Assembly: GCA_900550525.1 (NCBI GenBank)
Contig: URSN01000036.1
Span: 1 to 16,670 of the forward strand
DNA: 16,670 bases
Source: an uncultured Eubacteriales bacterium
GTDB lineage: Bacteria; Bacillota; Clostridia; Christensenellales; CAG-138
Direction: 5' to 3'
Position numbers and translations under genes: made by a program. The notes beneath the pieces are model-generated. The model saw only the letters and a program-made list of their open reading frames with translations, was not told the DNA's origin and searched no databases. Below are positions 9,705-16,669 of the stretch, one piece after another (position 1 is the stretch's first letter; each line of letters opens with the position of its first letter).

Positions 9705-11569
9705 GCGGACGCATCGAGGAGCAGGATTTTACCGCGCAGCGGGTCGATCTGACCGTGTGGAAGCGGCTGTACCGCTATGCGCTGCGCAACCGGGGCCTGG
9801 TGGCGGCGGTGCTGCTCTCGCTCGTGGTGGTGGCGCTGGTGGACGTGGCCTATCCGCTGCTCTCGCGCTACGCCATCGACCGGTTCGTCACGCCGCGCAC
9901 GAGCGCGGGGCTCGGGCGCTTTGCGCTCGCGTACGCCGCCTGCGTGCTCGTGCAGGGCGTGGGCACGTTCCTGTTCATCTCGCGCTCGGGCAGGATGGAG
10001 ATGGAGATCGCCTACGCCATCCGGCAGGAGGCGTTTGAAAAGCTGCAAACGCTCTCCTTCTCGTTTTACGACCGGACGGCCGTGGGCTACCTGATGGCGC
10101 GCATGATCTCGGACGTGGGGCGCCTGTCGGAGATGGTGGCGTGGAGCCTGGTGGACGTGCTGTACGCGCTGTTCTATGTGGCCAGCAGCATCGTCACGAT
10201 CTTCTCGCTCAACTGGCGGCTCGCGCTGGTCGTCGTGGCGGTCATCCCGCCGCTTGCGCTGGTGAGCGTATTCCTGCAAAGGCGCATCCTCTATTACCAG
10301 CGCCGTGCGCGGCGGCAGAACAGCCGCATCACCGGCGCGTTCAACGAGGGCATCATGGGCGCCAAGACGACCAAGACCCTCGTGCGCGAGGAGCGCAACG
10401 CGCAGGAGTTCGGCGAGCTGACGGAGGAGATGCGCCGCGTGTCCATCCGCGCGTCGCTGTTGAGCGCGGCGTTCTTCCCGCTGGTGATCTCGCTCGGGGC
10501 CATCGGCACCGGCTGCGCGCTCATGCTCGGCAGCGCGGGCGCGCTGAACGGGCAGACGGCCTTTGTGGGCGCCATCACGGTGGGGACGCTCGTGTCGTTC
10601 ATCTCCTACGCCACGCAGATGTTCGACCCCATCCAGCAGATCGCCGGCATTTTTGCGGAGCTGCAGGACGCGCAGGCCTCCGCCGAGCGCGTCATCGCGC
10701 TGCTGGACACGCAGCCGGACGTGACCGCCGCGCCCGGCGTCGAGGCAAAATACGGCGACGTGCTGAGCCCCCGCCGCGAGAACTGGGAGCCGATCGAGGG
10801 CCGGGTGACGTTCGAACACGTGTCGTTTGCCTATCAGGCGGGCGAGCCGGTGCTCACGGATTTCTCGCTCGACGTGCGCGCCGGCGAGAACATCGCCCTC
10901 GTGGGCGAGACGGGCGCGGGCAAGAGCACCATCGTCAACCTCGTGTGCCGCTTCTATGAGCCGACGGAGGGGCGCATCCTCATCGACGGGACGGACTACA
11001 GGCAGCGCTCGCAGCTGTGGCTGCAATCCAACCTCGGCTATGTGCTGCAATCGCCGCACCTGTTCTCCGGCACCATCGCGGACAACATCCGCTTCGGCCG
11101 GCCGGACGCGACGGACGCGCAGGTGCGCGCCGCGGCGGCGCTGGTGCATGCGGACGCGTTCATCGAAAAGCAGGAGTGCGGCTATGATACCGAGGTGGGC
11201 GAGGGCGGCGCGCGCCTGTCCACCGGGCAGAAGCAGCTGATCTCGTTTGCGCGCGTGATGCTGGCCGACCCGCGCATCTTCGTGCTCGACGAGGCGACCA
11301 GCTCCATCGACACCGTGACCGAGCAGCTCATCCAGCAGGCGATCACGCATGTGCTGCGCGGCCGCACGAGCTTCATCGTCGCGCACCGGCTGTCCACCAT
11401 CCGCCATGCCGACCGCATCCTCGTCATCCGCGGCGGGCGCGTGGTGGAGACGGGCACGCACGAGGCGCTCATGGCCGCGCGCGGCTACTATTACGACCTG
11501 TACACCCATCAGTTCCGCGAGGAGGCCATGCAGGGCGCGCTGCACACGCGCGCACGCACGGCGCCTTGA
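9701..11569 (+). CDS. ABC exporter half-transporter, consensus-site subunit (BmrD/TM288-like)
   Basis: The 622-residue partner of the preceding half-transporter. The transmembrane domain covers ~25-330, then comes a short linker (KYGDVLSPRRENWEPIEG, ~350-367) and the nucleotide-binding domain. Motifs: Walker A GETGAGKST (402-410), altered signature LSTGQ (506-510), canonical Walker B D530-E531 and H562. Together with its partner this gives one consensus ATP site (this Walker A/B with the partner's LSGGQ) and one degenerate site (partner D532 with this LSTGQ), as expected of an obligate heterodimer. The start is GTG at 9701, overlapping the previous stop, with AAGGAGG at 9685-9691 nine bases upstream. 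A longer in-frame start would lie deep inside the previous gene. Confidence 0.92.
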   Translation: MSGRIEEQDFTAQRVDLTVWKRLYRYALRNRGLVAAVLLSLVVVALVDVAYPLLSRYAIDRFVTPRTSAGLGRFALAYAACVLVQGVGTFLFISRSGRMEMEIAYAIRQEAFEKLQTLSFSFYDRTAVGYLMARMISDVGRLSEMVAWSLVDVLYALFYVASSIVTIFSLNWRLALVVVAVIPPLALVSVFLQRRILYYQRRARRQNSRITGAFNEGIMGAKTTKTLVREERNAQEFGELTEEMRRVSIRASLLSAAFFPLVISLGAIGTGCALMLGSAGALNGQTAFVGAITVGTLVSFISYATQMFDPIQQIAGIFAELQDAQASAERVIALLDTQPDVTAAPGVEAKYGDVLSPRRENWEPIEGRVTFEHVSFAYQAGEPVLTDFSLDVRAGENIALVGETGAGKSTIVNLVCRFYEPTEGRILIDGTDYRQRSQLWLQSNLGYVLQSPHLFSGTIADNIRFGRPDATDAQVRAAAALVHADAFIEKQECGYDTEVGEGGARLSTGQKQLISFARVMLADPRIFVLDEATSSIDTVTEQLIQQAITHVLRGRTSFIVAHRLSTIRHADRILVIRGGRVVETGTHEALMAARGYYYDLYTHQFREEAMQGALHTRARTAP

Positions 11570-11592
11570 CGGATGCGGAAGGAGACGGTAGA

Positions 11593-12648
11593 ATGGATTT
11601 TCCGGCTGAACCGCGCATGAGGCGGCTGCTGGTCCACACGGCGGCGCACGCCGTGGTGGACTTCGCCTGCTTTTACGTACTGTTTGCGCGCTTCTTGCCG
11701 CATGTGCCGGCGGCGGAGCAGCTCACGCTCGGCTTCCTGCTCTACGATATCCTCGCCTTCGGGCTGCAGCCGCTCATCGGCTACCTGTGCGACCATTACC
11801 GCAGCTTTCCGGCGGCGCCGCTGGGGTGCCTGCTGACGCTCGTGGGGACGTGCCTGCCGCAGTCGGTGGCCTGGGGCGCGCTGGTGCTGTGCGCGCTGGG
11901 CAACGCCTGGTTCCATGCCGGCGCGGGGAGCGATACGCTGCTGGCCTCGCACGGGCGCATGTGGCAGGGCGGCGGGTTCGTCTCCGCCGGCGCCGTGGGC
12001 GTGGCGCTCGGCACGCGGGCGGGGCGGGCCGGCGTGAGCGCCGCGCTGCCCATCGCGCTGCTTTCGGCGCTGCTGCTGCTGGAGTGGTGGCTGCCGACGC
12101 AGTTTGGCGGCGCGCTCACGCGCTACCGCATCTGCGGCGGCGGGATGGGGCTGCCGATGGCGTTTTTCCTGCTGCTGCTTGCCGTGGCGGCGCGCAGCTT
12201 CGCCGGCGCGGCGGCGCCAGCGCCCTGGCGCGGGGCGGGGGAGGGGCTGCTGCTCGCGGCGGTGGCCGCGGCGCTTGGCAAGGCGCTCGGCGGCGCGCTG
12301 GCGGACCTGTGCGGCGCGCGGCGCACGGCGGTGACGGCGCTGGCGCTGTCGGTGCCGCTGCTGGGGCTGTTCCCGAACAGCCAGGCGCTCTGCCTGGTGG
12401 GGCTTGTGCTGTTCAACATCCCCATGCCGGTCACGCTCGCCGCCGTGGCGGACCTGCTGCCGTACAACCCGGGCCTCGCGTTCGGGCTGACGACGCTCGC
12501 GCTGCTGGTGGGCGTGGTGCCGGTGTTCCTGCTGCCGCTTGCCGGCGGCGCGGCGGCGGCGCTTTCGGCGGCGCTCTCGGCGCTGGCGGCGGGGTGCCTG
12601 CTGGTCGTGCTGCGCGGCCGCAGGCAGGAGCGCCGCGAAAAGGCGTAA
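11593..12648 (+). CDS. MFS-like polytopic membrane protein of unknown function
   Basis: A 351-residue, very hydrophobic protein with about 10-12 predicted spans (for example ~12-33, 44-66, 76-100, 125-142, 150-168, 185-203, 218-238, 246-262, 266-288, 296-316, 322-340). Two MFS motif-A-like loops occur in the two halves: LIGYLCDHYR (61-70) and GALADLCGARR (234-244), suggesting a two-fold MFS-type fold. Other possibly important residues are HAVVDF (19-24), YD (51-52) and GNAWFHAGAGSD (103-114), charged or polar within membrane segments. The start at 11593 follows AAGGAG (11579-11584) by eight bases and lies 23 bases after the ABC gene, so it may be in the same transcript. I cannot name a substrate. 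Confidence 0.75.
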   Translation: MDFPAEPRMRRLLVHTAAHAVVDFACFYVLFARFLPHVPAAEQLTLGFLLYDILAFGLQPLIGYLCDHYRSFPAAPLGCLLTLVGTCLPQSVAWGALVLCALGNAWFHAGAGSDTLLASHGRMWQGGGFVSAGAVGVALGTRAGRAGVSAALPIALLSALLLLEWWLPTQFGGALTRYRICGGGMGLPMAFFLLLLAVAARSFAGAAAPAPWRGAGEGLLLAAVAAALGKALGGALADLCGARRTAVTALALSVPLLGLFPNSQALCLVGLVLFNIPMPVTLAAVADLLPYNPGLAFGLTTLALLVGVVPVFLLPLAGGAAAALSAALSALAAGCLLVVLRGRRQERREKA

Positions 12649-12677
12649 CGCCGTTTTTTGGGAAGGAGGTGCCCCGC

Positions 12678-12836
12678 ATGCCGTATCGTGACGTGGCCGT
12701 CGCGCCGATGGTCGTGACCTCCGGCGTGATGATCGCGCTGGTCGTGGTGGTGGTGGCGGCGCTGTGCGCGCTGGCGTGCTATCTGATCCGCCGCGCGATC
12801 CGCCGCGCGCGTGAGCGCGGCGACGGCGGGCGGTGA
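12678..12836 (+). CDS. Small single-span membrane protein, unknown function
   Basis: A 52-residue protein. An ideal AAGGAGG (12663-12669) lies eight bases before the ATG, which is strong support for translation despite the short length. Residues ~11-37 form one hydrophobic span rich in valine and alanine, followed by a strongly basic cytoplasmic tail (RRAIRRARERGDGGR), giving an N-out/C-in orientation by the positive-inside rule. The stop overlaps the next start (GTGA). Between two polytopic membrane proteins it is plausibly a small accessory subunit, but no family is recognised. Confidence 0.7.
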   Translation: MPYRDVAVAPMVVTSGVMIALVVVVVAALCALACYLIRRAIRRARERGDGGR

Positions 12837-13192
12837 ACCCGCTTTTGCACCTTGCCGCGTGCCTTGCGCTGACCGTGGCCGTGGAGTGCGGCGCGGCGGC
12901 GCTGCTGCTGCGCTCGCGCCGCGGCGCGTACGCGGCGCTGCTTGGCAACCTGCTGACCAACCCCCTGCTCAACGGGGCGCTGCTGCTGCTGCAAACGGCG
13001 TTCCCAGCGGCGCGGACGGCCGCGCTCGCGCTGCTTGAGTGCGGGGCCGTGGCGGGCGAGGCGGCGCTGTACCGGCGCCTGCTGCCGCTGCCCGTGCGGC
13101 GCGCCGCGCCGCTGTCGCTCCTGCTCAACGCGCTCTCGTTCGGCGCGGGGCAGGCGCTCGCTTGCATCATTCCTCTGGAGGTATCGCTATGA
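12833..13192 (+). CDS. Small polytopic membrane protein, unknown function
   Basis: A 119-residue hydrophobic protein with three or four likely spans (~5-26, 33-58, 62-80, 92-114). Polar or acidic residues sit inside the spans: E18, the NLLTNPLLN block (39-47), E69, E76, and N99/S102. The NLLTNP motif, a mid-protein glutamate and a final SFGAGQ segment look like a conserved uncharacterised family rather than random hydrophobic sequence; this is pattern memory, not a search result. Translation starts at a GTG that overlaps the previous stop, and the stop overlaps the flavoprotein ATG, so it is coupled on both sides. Confidence 0.65.
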   Translation: MNPLLHLAACLALTVAVECGAAALLLRSRRGAYAALLGNLLTNPLLNGALLLLQTAFPAARTAALALLECGAVAGEAALYRRLLPLPVRRAAPLSLLLNALSFGAGQALACIIPLEVSL

Positions 13193-14589
13193 ACAAGGAC
13201 GTCGTCATCGTCGGCGCCGGCCCGGCCGGCATCTTCACCGCGCTGGAGCTGATCCGCAAGGGCAGCCGCGCGAGCATCCTGATCGTGGAAAAGGGCCAGG
13301 CCGTGGAGAACCGCCGCTGCCCCAAGCAGCAGACGAAAAAATGCGTCAACTGCAAGCCCTACTGCCATATCACCACCGGCTTTTCCGGCGCGGGCGCGTT
13401 TTCGGACGGGAAGCTGTCGCTCAGCTGCGAGGTGGGGGGCGACCTGCCCACGCTCATCGGCGCGGACCTTGCGCAGGAGACGATCCACTATGCCGACGGC
13501 ATCTACCTCGAGTTCGGCGCGGACGCGCACGTGGAGGGCGTGGGCAACACCGAGGCCGTCAAGGAGATCCGCAAGCGCGCCATCTCCGCCGGCCTCAGGC
13601 TCGTGGACTGCCCCATCCGCCACATGGGCACGGAGAAGGCGCAGGGTATCTACCTGGCCATCGAGCGTTATTTGCAGGAGCACGGCGTGGAGCTGCTGTT
13701 CGGCTTTGAGTGCACGAATTTGCTGCTCGAGGGCGCGGTGTGCCGCGGCGTGAGCGTGACCAACGGCAGCGTTTCCTACGACATCCATGCAAAGCACACC
13801 GTCGTGGCCACCGGGCGGCGCGGGGCGGACTGGCTCGAGGGCCTGTGCGCCGAATACGGCATCGCGCACGAGCCGGGCACGGTCGATATCGGCGTGCGCG
13901 TGGAGGTGCGCAGCGAGGTCATGGAGCAGGTCAACGAGGTGCTCTACGAGTCCAAGCTCATCGGCTACCCCAAGCCCTTCAAGAACAAGGTGCGCACGTT
14001 CTGCCAGAACCCGGGCGGCTTTGTCAGCCAGGAGAACTACGACAACGACCTTGCCGTGGTCAACGGCCATTCGTACAAGGAGCTCAAGTCCGAGAACACG
14101 AACCTGGCCATCCTCTGCTCGCACAACTTCAACGTGCCGTTCAACCAGCCCATCGCCTACGCGCAGAAGGTCGGCGAGCTGACGAACATGCTCGGCGCGG
14201 GGCACATCCTCGTGCAGCGCTTTGGCGACATCCTCGACGGCAAGCGCACCTGGCAGAAGGAGCTGGCCGTCTCCAACGTGAAGCCGACGCTGCCGGACGC
14301 GGTCGCGGGCGACATCACCGCCGCCATGCCGTACCGGGCGATGACGAACATCATCCACTTCATCCAGGCCATGGACATCGTCGTGCCGGGCTTTGCCTCC
14401 ATCGAGACGCTGCTGTATTCGCCGGAGCTGAAGTTTTACAGCAACCGCATCAAGATGGATGCGGATTTCAACACGAGCATCGAGGGGCTGCACTGCCTGG
14501 GCGATTCGTCCGGCTGGACGCGCGGGCTGATGATGGCGTCGGTCATGGGCGTGCTCATGGGCCGGCGCATCGCCGCGCAGCAGGCGTAA
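13189..14589 (+). CDS. FAD-dependent oxidoreductase, COG2509 family
   Basis: A 466-residue flavoprotein. The N-terminal dinucleotide-binding motif is VVIVGAGPAGIFTALEL (5-21), with E35 at the end of the second strand, where FAD ribose is usually bound. A cysteine-rich segment follows (C44, C52, C55, C59), then GFSGAGAFSDGKLSL (64-78), hallmark of the uncharacterised COG2509 dehydrogenases. Near the end CLGDSSGWTRGLMMASVMG is the usual C-terminal FAD-contact region. GGAGGT (13177-13182) lies six bases before the ATG, which overlaps the previous stop. No substrate is known for the family; the cysteines may bind an iron-sulfur cluster or take part in redox chemistry. Predicted cytoplasmic, no signal peptide. 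Confidence 0.88.
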   Translation: MNKDVVIVGAGPAGIFTALELIRKGSRASILIVEKGQAVENRRCPKQQTKKCVNCKPYCHITTGFSGAGAFSDGKLSLSCEVGGDLPTLIGADLAQETIHYADGIYLEFGADAHVEGVGNTEAVKEIRKRAISAGLRLVDCPIRHMGTEKAQGIYLAIERYLQEHGVELLFGFECTNLLLEGAVCRGVSVTNGSVSYDIHAKHTVVATGRRGADWLEGLCAEYGIAHEPGTVDIGVRVEVRSEVMEQVNEVLYESKLIGYPKPFKNKVRTFCQNPGGFVSQENYDNDLAVVNGHSYKELKSENTNLAILCSHNFNVPFNQPIAYAQKVGELTNMLGAGHILVQRFGDILDGKRTWQKELAVSNVKPTLPDAVAGDITAAMPYRAMTNIIHFIQAMDIVVPGFASIETLLYSPELKFYSNRIKMDADFNTSIEGLHCLGDSSGWTRGLMMASVMGVLMGRRIAAQQA

Positions 14590-14619
14590 GGCCGCCAGGC
14601 GCGGCGGGGAGGGGGCGGC

Positions 14620-15303
14620 ATGGCCGCTTCGATCGGCACATACGGCGAGCGCGCGCTGCACGCGGCGCTCAAGCGGCTCGTGGAGCCGGACGAGGCGCGC
14701 CATGAGCAGCCGTACCGCGGCTGCATCGTGGACGTGCTCGGCGACGGCTGCGTCTACGAGGTGCAGACGCGCGCGTTCGAGCGGCTGCGCGGCAAGCTCG
14801 CGCGCCTGCTGCCGGACACGCCCGTGACGCTCGTGTATCCCGCGGTGCGCAGCAAATGGCTCGTCTGGGTGGACCCGGAGACCGGGGAGGCGACGAAGAA
14901 GCGGCGCTCCCCCAAAACGGGCGCGCCGCTGGAGGTCTGCTATGAGCTCTACAAACTGTCGCCGCTGCTGCCGCACCCGAACCTGACGCTGTGGGTCGTG
15001 CCCGTGGATGTGGAGGAATACCGCAGCCTGACCGGCTGGAGCCGCGACCGCAAGCGCGGCTCGACGCGGCTGGAGCGCCTGCCGGTGGCCTTCGGCACGC
15101 CGCTCAGGCTGCACGCGGCGGCGGATTATCTCGCCCTGCTGCCGGAGGGGCTCGCGGAGCCGTTCACCACGGCGGCGCTTGCAAGGGACGGCCATGTGTC
15201 GCCCGCCTGCGCGCGGCGCGCGGCCGGCGTGCTGCTGCGCATGGGCGCGCTCGAGCGCTGCGGCAGGCGCGGCAACGCCTATCTCTACCGGCGCGTCCTC
15301 TGA
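14620..15303 (+). CDS. Uncharacterised protein, possible PD-(D/E)XK-like core plus winged helix
   Basis: A 227-residue soluble protein. The N-terminal part begins IGTYGERALHAALKRL, then has HEQPYRGCIVDVL (28-40) and CVYEVQT (44-50). The order E10 in the first helix, D38 at a strand end and E47-x-Q49 on the next strand resembles a PD-(D/E)XK nuclease core (variant E-x-Q). The middle has conserved-looking stretches KKRRSPKTG (93-101), ELYKL (109-113) and WSRDRKRGSTRLERLP (140-155). The C-terminal ~50 residues (FTTAALARDGHVSP ... YLYRR) look like a winged helix. I recall similar hypothetical proteins in Clostridia but no function. A GGGGAGGGGG stretch (14607-14616) precedes the ATG; the gene follows the flavoprotein by 30 bases and is the last of its unit. 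Confidence 0.75.
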   Translation: MAASIGTYGERALHAALKRLVEPDEARHEQPYRGCIVDVLGDGCVYEVQTRAFERLRGKLARLLPDTPVTLVYPAVRSKWLVWVDPETGEATKKRRSPKTGAPLEVCYELYKLSPLLPHPNLTLWVVPVDVEEYRSLTGWSRDRKRGSTRLERLPVAFGTPLRLHAAADYLALLPEGLAEPFTTAALARDGHVSPACARRAAGVLLRMGALERCGRRGNAYLYRRVL

Positions 15304-15378
15304 CGCGCGGCCGTTCCAAATCCTCGACAATCATACGAAAAGCATGAGCAGGCGCGCCCCCTGACGCGCGGCCGTCCC
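15291..15378 (+). repeat. Imperfect 27-base direct repeat spanning the end of the 227-residue gene
   Basis: Bases 15291-15317 and 15352-15378 match at 24 of 27 positions, offset by 61 bases; the central 15 bases (CTGACGCGCGGCCGT, 15300-15314 and 15361-15375) are identical. The first copy contains the stop codon of the upstream gene. Each copy can fold: GCGCGT/ACGCGC (6 bp) around CCTCTG in the first, and a 5-bp version in the second. The interval between them is comparatively AT-rich. It may be a local duplication of the gene end. Confidence 0.5.
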
Positions 15379-15395
15379 GCACGGAAGCGCCCATG

Positions 15396-15416
15396 CCCGC
15401 ACCGGCGGGTTTTTTT
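15396..15416 (+). terminator. Intrinsic terminator of the upstream + strand unit
   Basis: A CCCGC stem arm (15396-15400), ACCG loop and GCGGG arm (15405-15409) are followed directly by seven T (15410-15416). It lies about 90 bases after the stop of the 227-residue gene and 16 bases before the end of the convergent metallophosphoesterase gene. The T tract is only on the + strand side, so it serves the + strand unit rather than the convergent one. Confidence 0.75.
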
Positions 15417-15431
15417 GTTCGCCCCGGCGCG

Positions 15432-16456
15432 TCAGAACGCGTCGGCCAGCACAAAGTCCAGCGGGCCGTACTCGTCGATCGGCTCGAGCGGCTCGCCCCG
15501 GTAGGGCGAGAAGGAGGCGACCGCGATGGTCCGCGCCGCCGGGTCGAACGTGAGCAGGCGCATCGCTCCATAGTACCGGTAGCCCTGGATGTTGTACATC
15601 AGCGCGTGCACGGCGCGCTCCGCCGTGCCGTCGCCGTCGTCGTCAAACCGTTCCGTGAGCGCCGCGTATCCGGTGCTGTGGCCGCACAGCACGAGCCGGA
15701 TGTTCGGGTAGCGCGCGACGATCTGATCGCGCGCGAACCGCCCGGCTGAGCTGACGCGCCCTTCGCCGCTCAGATACCCGTGCAGCAGCAGGATGCAGGT
15801 GCGCCCGCCGTGCGCCTGCATGACGCCGTCGAGCCAGGCGGTCAGGCCCGGTTCCTCCTCCGCGCCCCAGCCGACGCCCAGCAGCAGCAGGCGCAGGCCG
15901 CCCGCGTCAAGCGTTTCGTACAGGGCCTTGCCGCCGGCGAATTTCTGCTCCTCAGGGAACGCGTTCAGGAAATCCTGCGTAAGATAGGCGTCATACTCCT
16001 GCAGTTTCACGCCCAGGTCGTGGTTGCCGGCCACCGGGAAGTACGGCAGCCTGTCCCGGAACTGGTCGAGCGCCAGCGCCAGGTTGTCCCACTGCCACTG
16101 CTTGTAGCCATTGTCCACCAGGTCGCCGGTGTGCAGCACGGCGACGATGTTTTCGCTTTCGATGTGCGCGGCGATCCAGGCACCGGCGGCCTCCAGCGCC
16201 TCCGGCGTGTGGTAGGCGAGCTGCTGCGTGTCCGGCAGCCAGACGAAGGAAAAGGGCGTTGGAATGGGTGTGGGGGATGGCGGCAGTGTCTGCTGGGGCG
16301 TTTGTGGAGAAGTGGTGTGGATCAGTTCAATTCGCGGGGGGGGGGGGTTTGCGTGGAGTGGGGCGTGGCGGCAATCCCGCCGCCCGACGGCGCGCAGGCG
16401 GACAGCGCCAGCTGCGCGCACAGCAGCAGCGGAAGGCATTTGCGGGCCGTTTGCAT
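15432..16456 (-). CDS. Metallophosphoesterase lipoprotein, interrupted by a frame change at a poly-C run
   Basis: A calcineurin-like phosphoesterase. The uninterrupted frame runs from an ATG at 16439 to the stop at 15432-15434 (335 residues). In that numbering metal-ligand motifs are PDTQ (69-72), GDLVDNG (105-111), GNHD (138-141), LLHG (218-221) and GHST (253-256). The ATG at 16439 has no Shine-Dalgarno site and its first ~30 residues look like noise. The ATG at 16456 has GGAGGT (16467-16472) ten bases upstream and encodes a textbook lipoprotein signal: MQTARK, a hydrophobic stretch and the lipobox LSAC with Cys21. It is in the +1 frame and ends in a stop just after 12 C (16347-16336). One added or two removed C would join signal, Pro/Thr-rich linker and enzyme. 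The last motif has Thr where GHxH is usual. Substrate unknown; surface-anchored if in frame. Confidence 0.82.
16336..16347. repeat. Run of 12 G (12 C on the coding strand) inside the metallophosphoesterase gene
   Basis: Twelve uninterrupted G on the + strand lie between the lipoprotein signal sequence and the Pro/Thr-rich linker of the - strand metallophosphoesterase. Such runs change length by slipped-strand mispairing. At 12 the signal and the enzyme are in different frames; at 13 or 10 they are in frame. Runs this long are also a common place for base-count errors in sequencing. Confidence 0.95.
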
Positions 16457-16484
16457 GGTGTTTGCGACCTCCGAAGCGAGAATG

Positions 16485-16506
16485 GGGCGGGATGCGCCCG
16501 TTTTTT
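16485..16506 (+). terminator. Short hairpin followed by T6 in the leader of the - strand gene
   Basis: GGGCG (16485-16489) and CGCCC (16495-16499) pair around a five-base loop, then one G and six T (16501-16506). Read on the + strand this is a small terminator-like element that would stop transcription entering the promoter region from below. Read on the - strand it is a hairpin near the start of the metallophosphoesterase leader. The stem is only 5 bp. Confidence 0.3.
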
Positions 16507-16508
16507 CA

Positions 16509-16537
16509 ATTTAACCACATTTGTTTACCCCGGTCAA
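16509..16537 (-). promoter_or_regulatory. Promoter of the metallophosphoesterase gene
   Basis: On the - strand, TTGACC (16537-16532) and TTAAAT (16514-16509) are separated by exactly 17 bases, and the -10 is preceded by TGG (extended -10). The stretch is strikingly AT-rich in an otherwise very GC-rich window. Transcription would start near 16502, giving a ~45-base leader with the GGAGGT at 16472-16467. The promoter supports 16456, not 16439, as the intended start region. Confidence 0.75.
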
Positions 16538-16552
16538 TACGCCTGCTCCCGC

Positions 16553-16669
16553 TCACTCCGGCCATCGCCGCCGCTGCCGCGCGCCATCCGCACCCCGCCC
16601 GTAGACGCCGCCCACCCACGCATAACGGCCCGCCGCGCCCCGGACCGCCCGACCAAACACCCACCACCC
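16553..16669 (-). CDS. Possible 3' end of an upstream - strand gene (partial)
   Basis: On the - strand the frame beginning at 16669 stays open for 38 codons to a TGA at 16555-16553, just before the metallophosphoesterase promoter. Most codons end in G or C, matching the codon use of the real genes here, and the peptide (WVFGRAVRGAAGRYAWVGG ... RRRWPE) ends in a basic tail. It is too short to assign. The same strong C bias on the + strand could also be non-coding or low-quality contig-end sequence. Confidence 0.25.
   Translation of the reverse strand, partial: GWWVFGRAVRGAAGRYAWVGGVYGRGADGARQRRRWPE

Noticed and set aside
11509..15330. A 1273-codon open frame on the - strand across the membrane trio, flavoprotein and 227-residue gene
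   Set aside because: Same composition-driven artefact; five well-supported + strand genes with Shine-Dalgarno sites occupy the region.
16439..16439. ATG at 16439 as the true start of the metallophosphoesterase
   Set aside because: No Shine-Dalgarno site precedes it and the first ~30 residues look like out-of-frame sequence; the ATG at 16456 has both a ribosome site and a lipoprotein signal.
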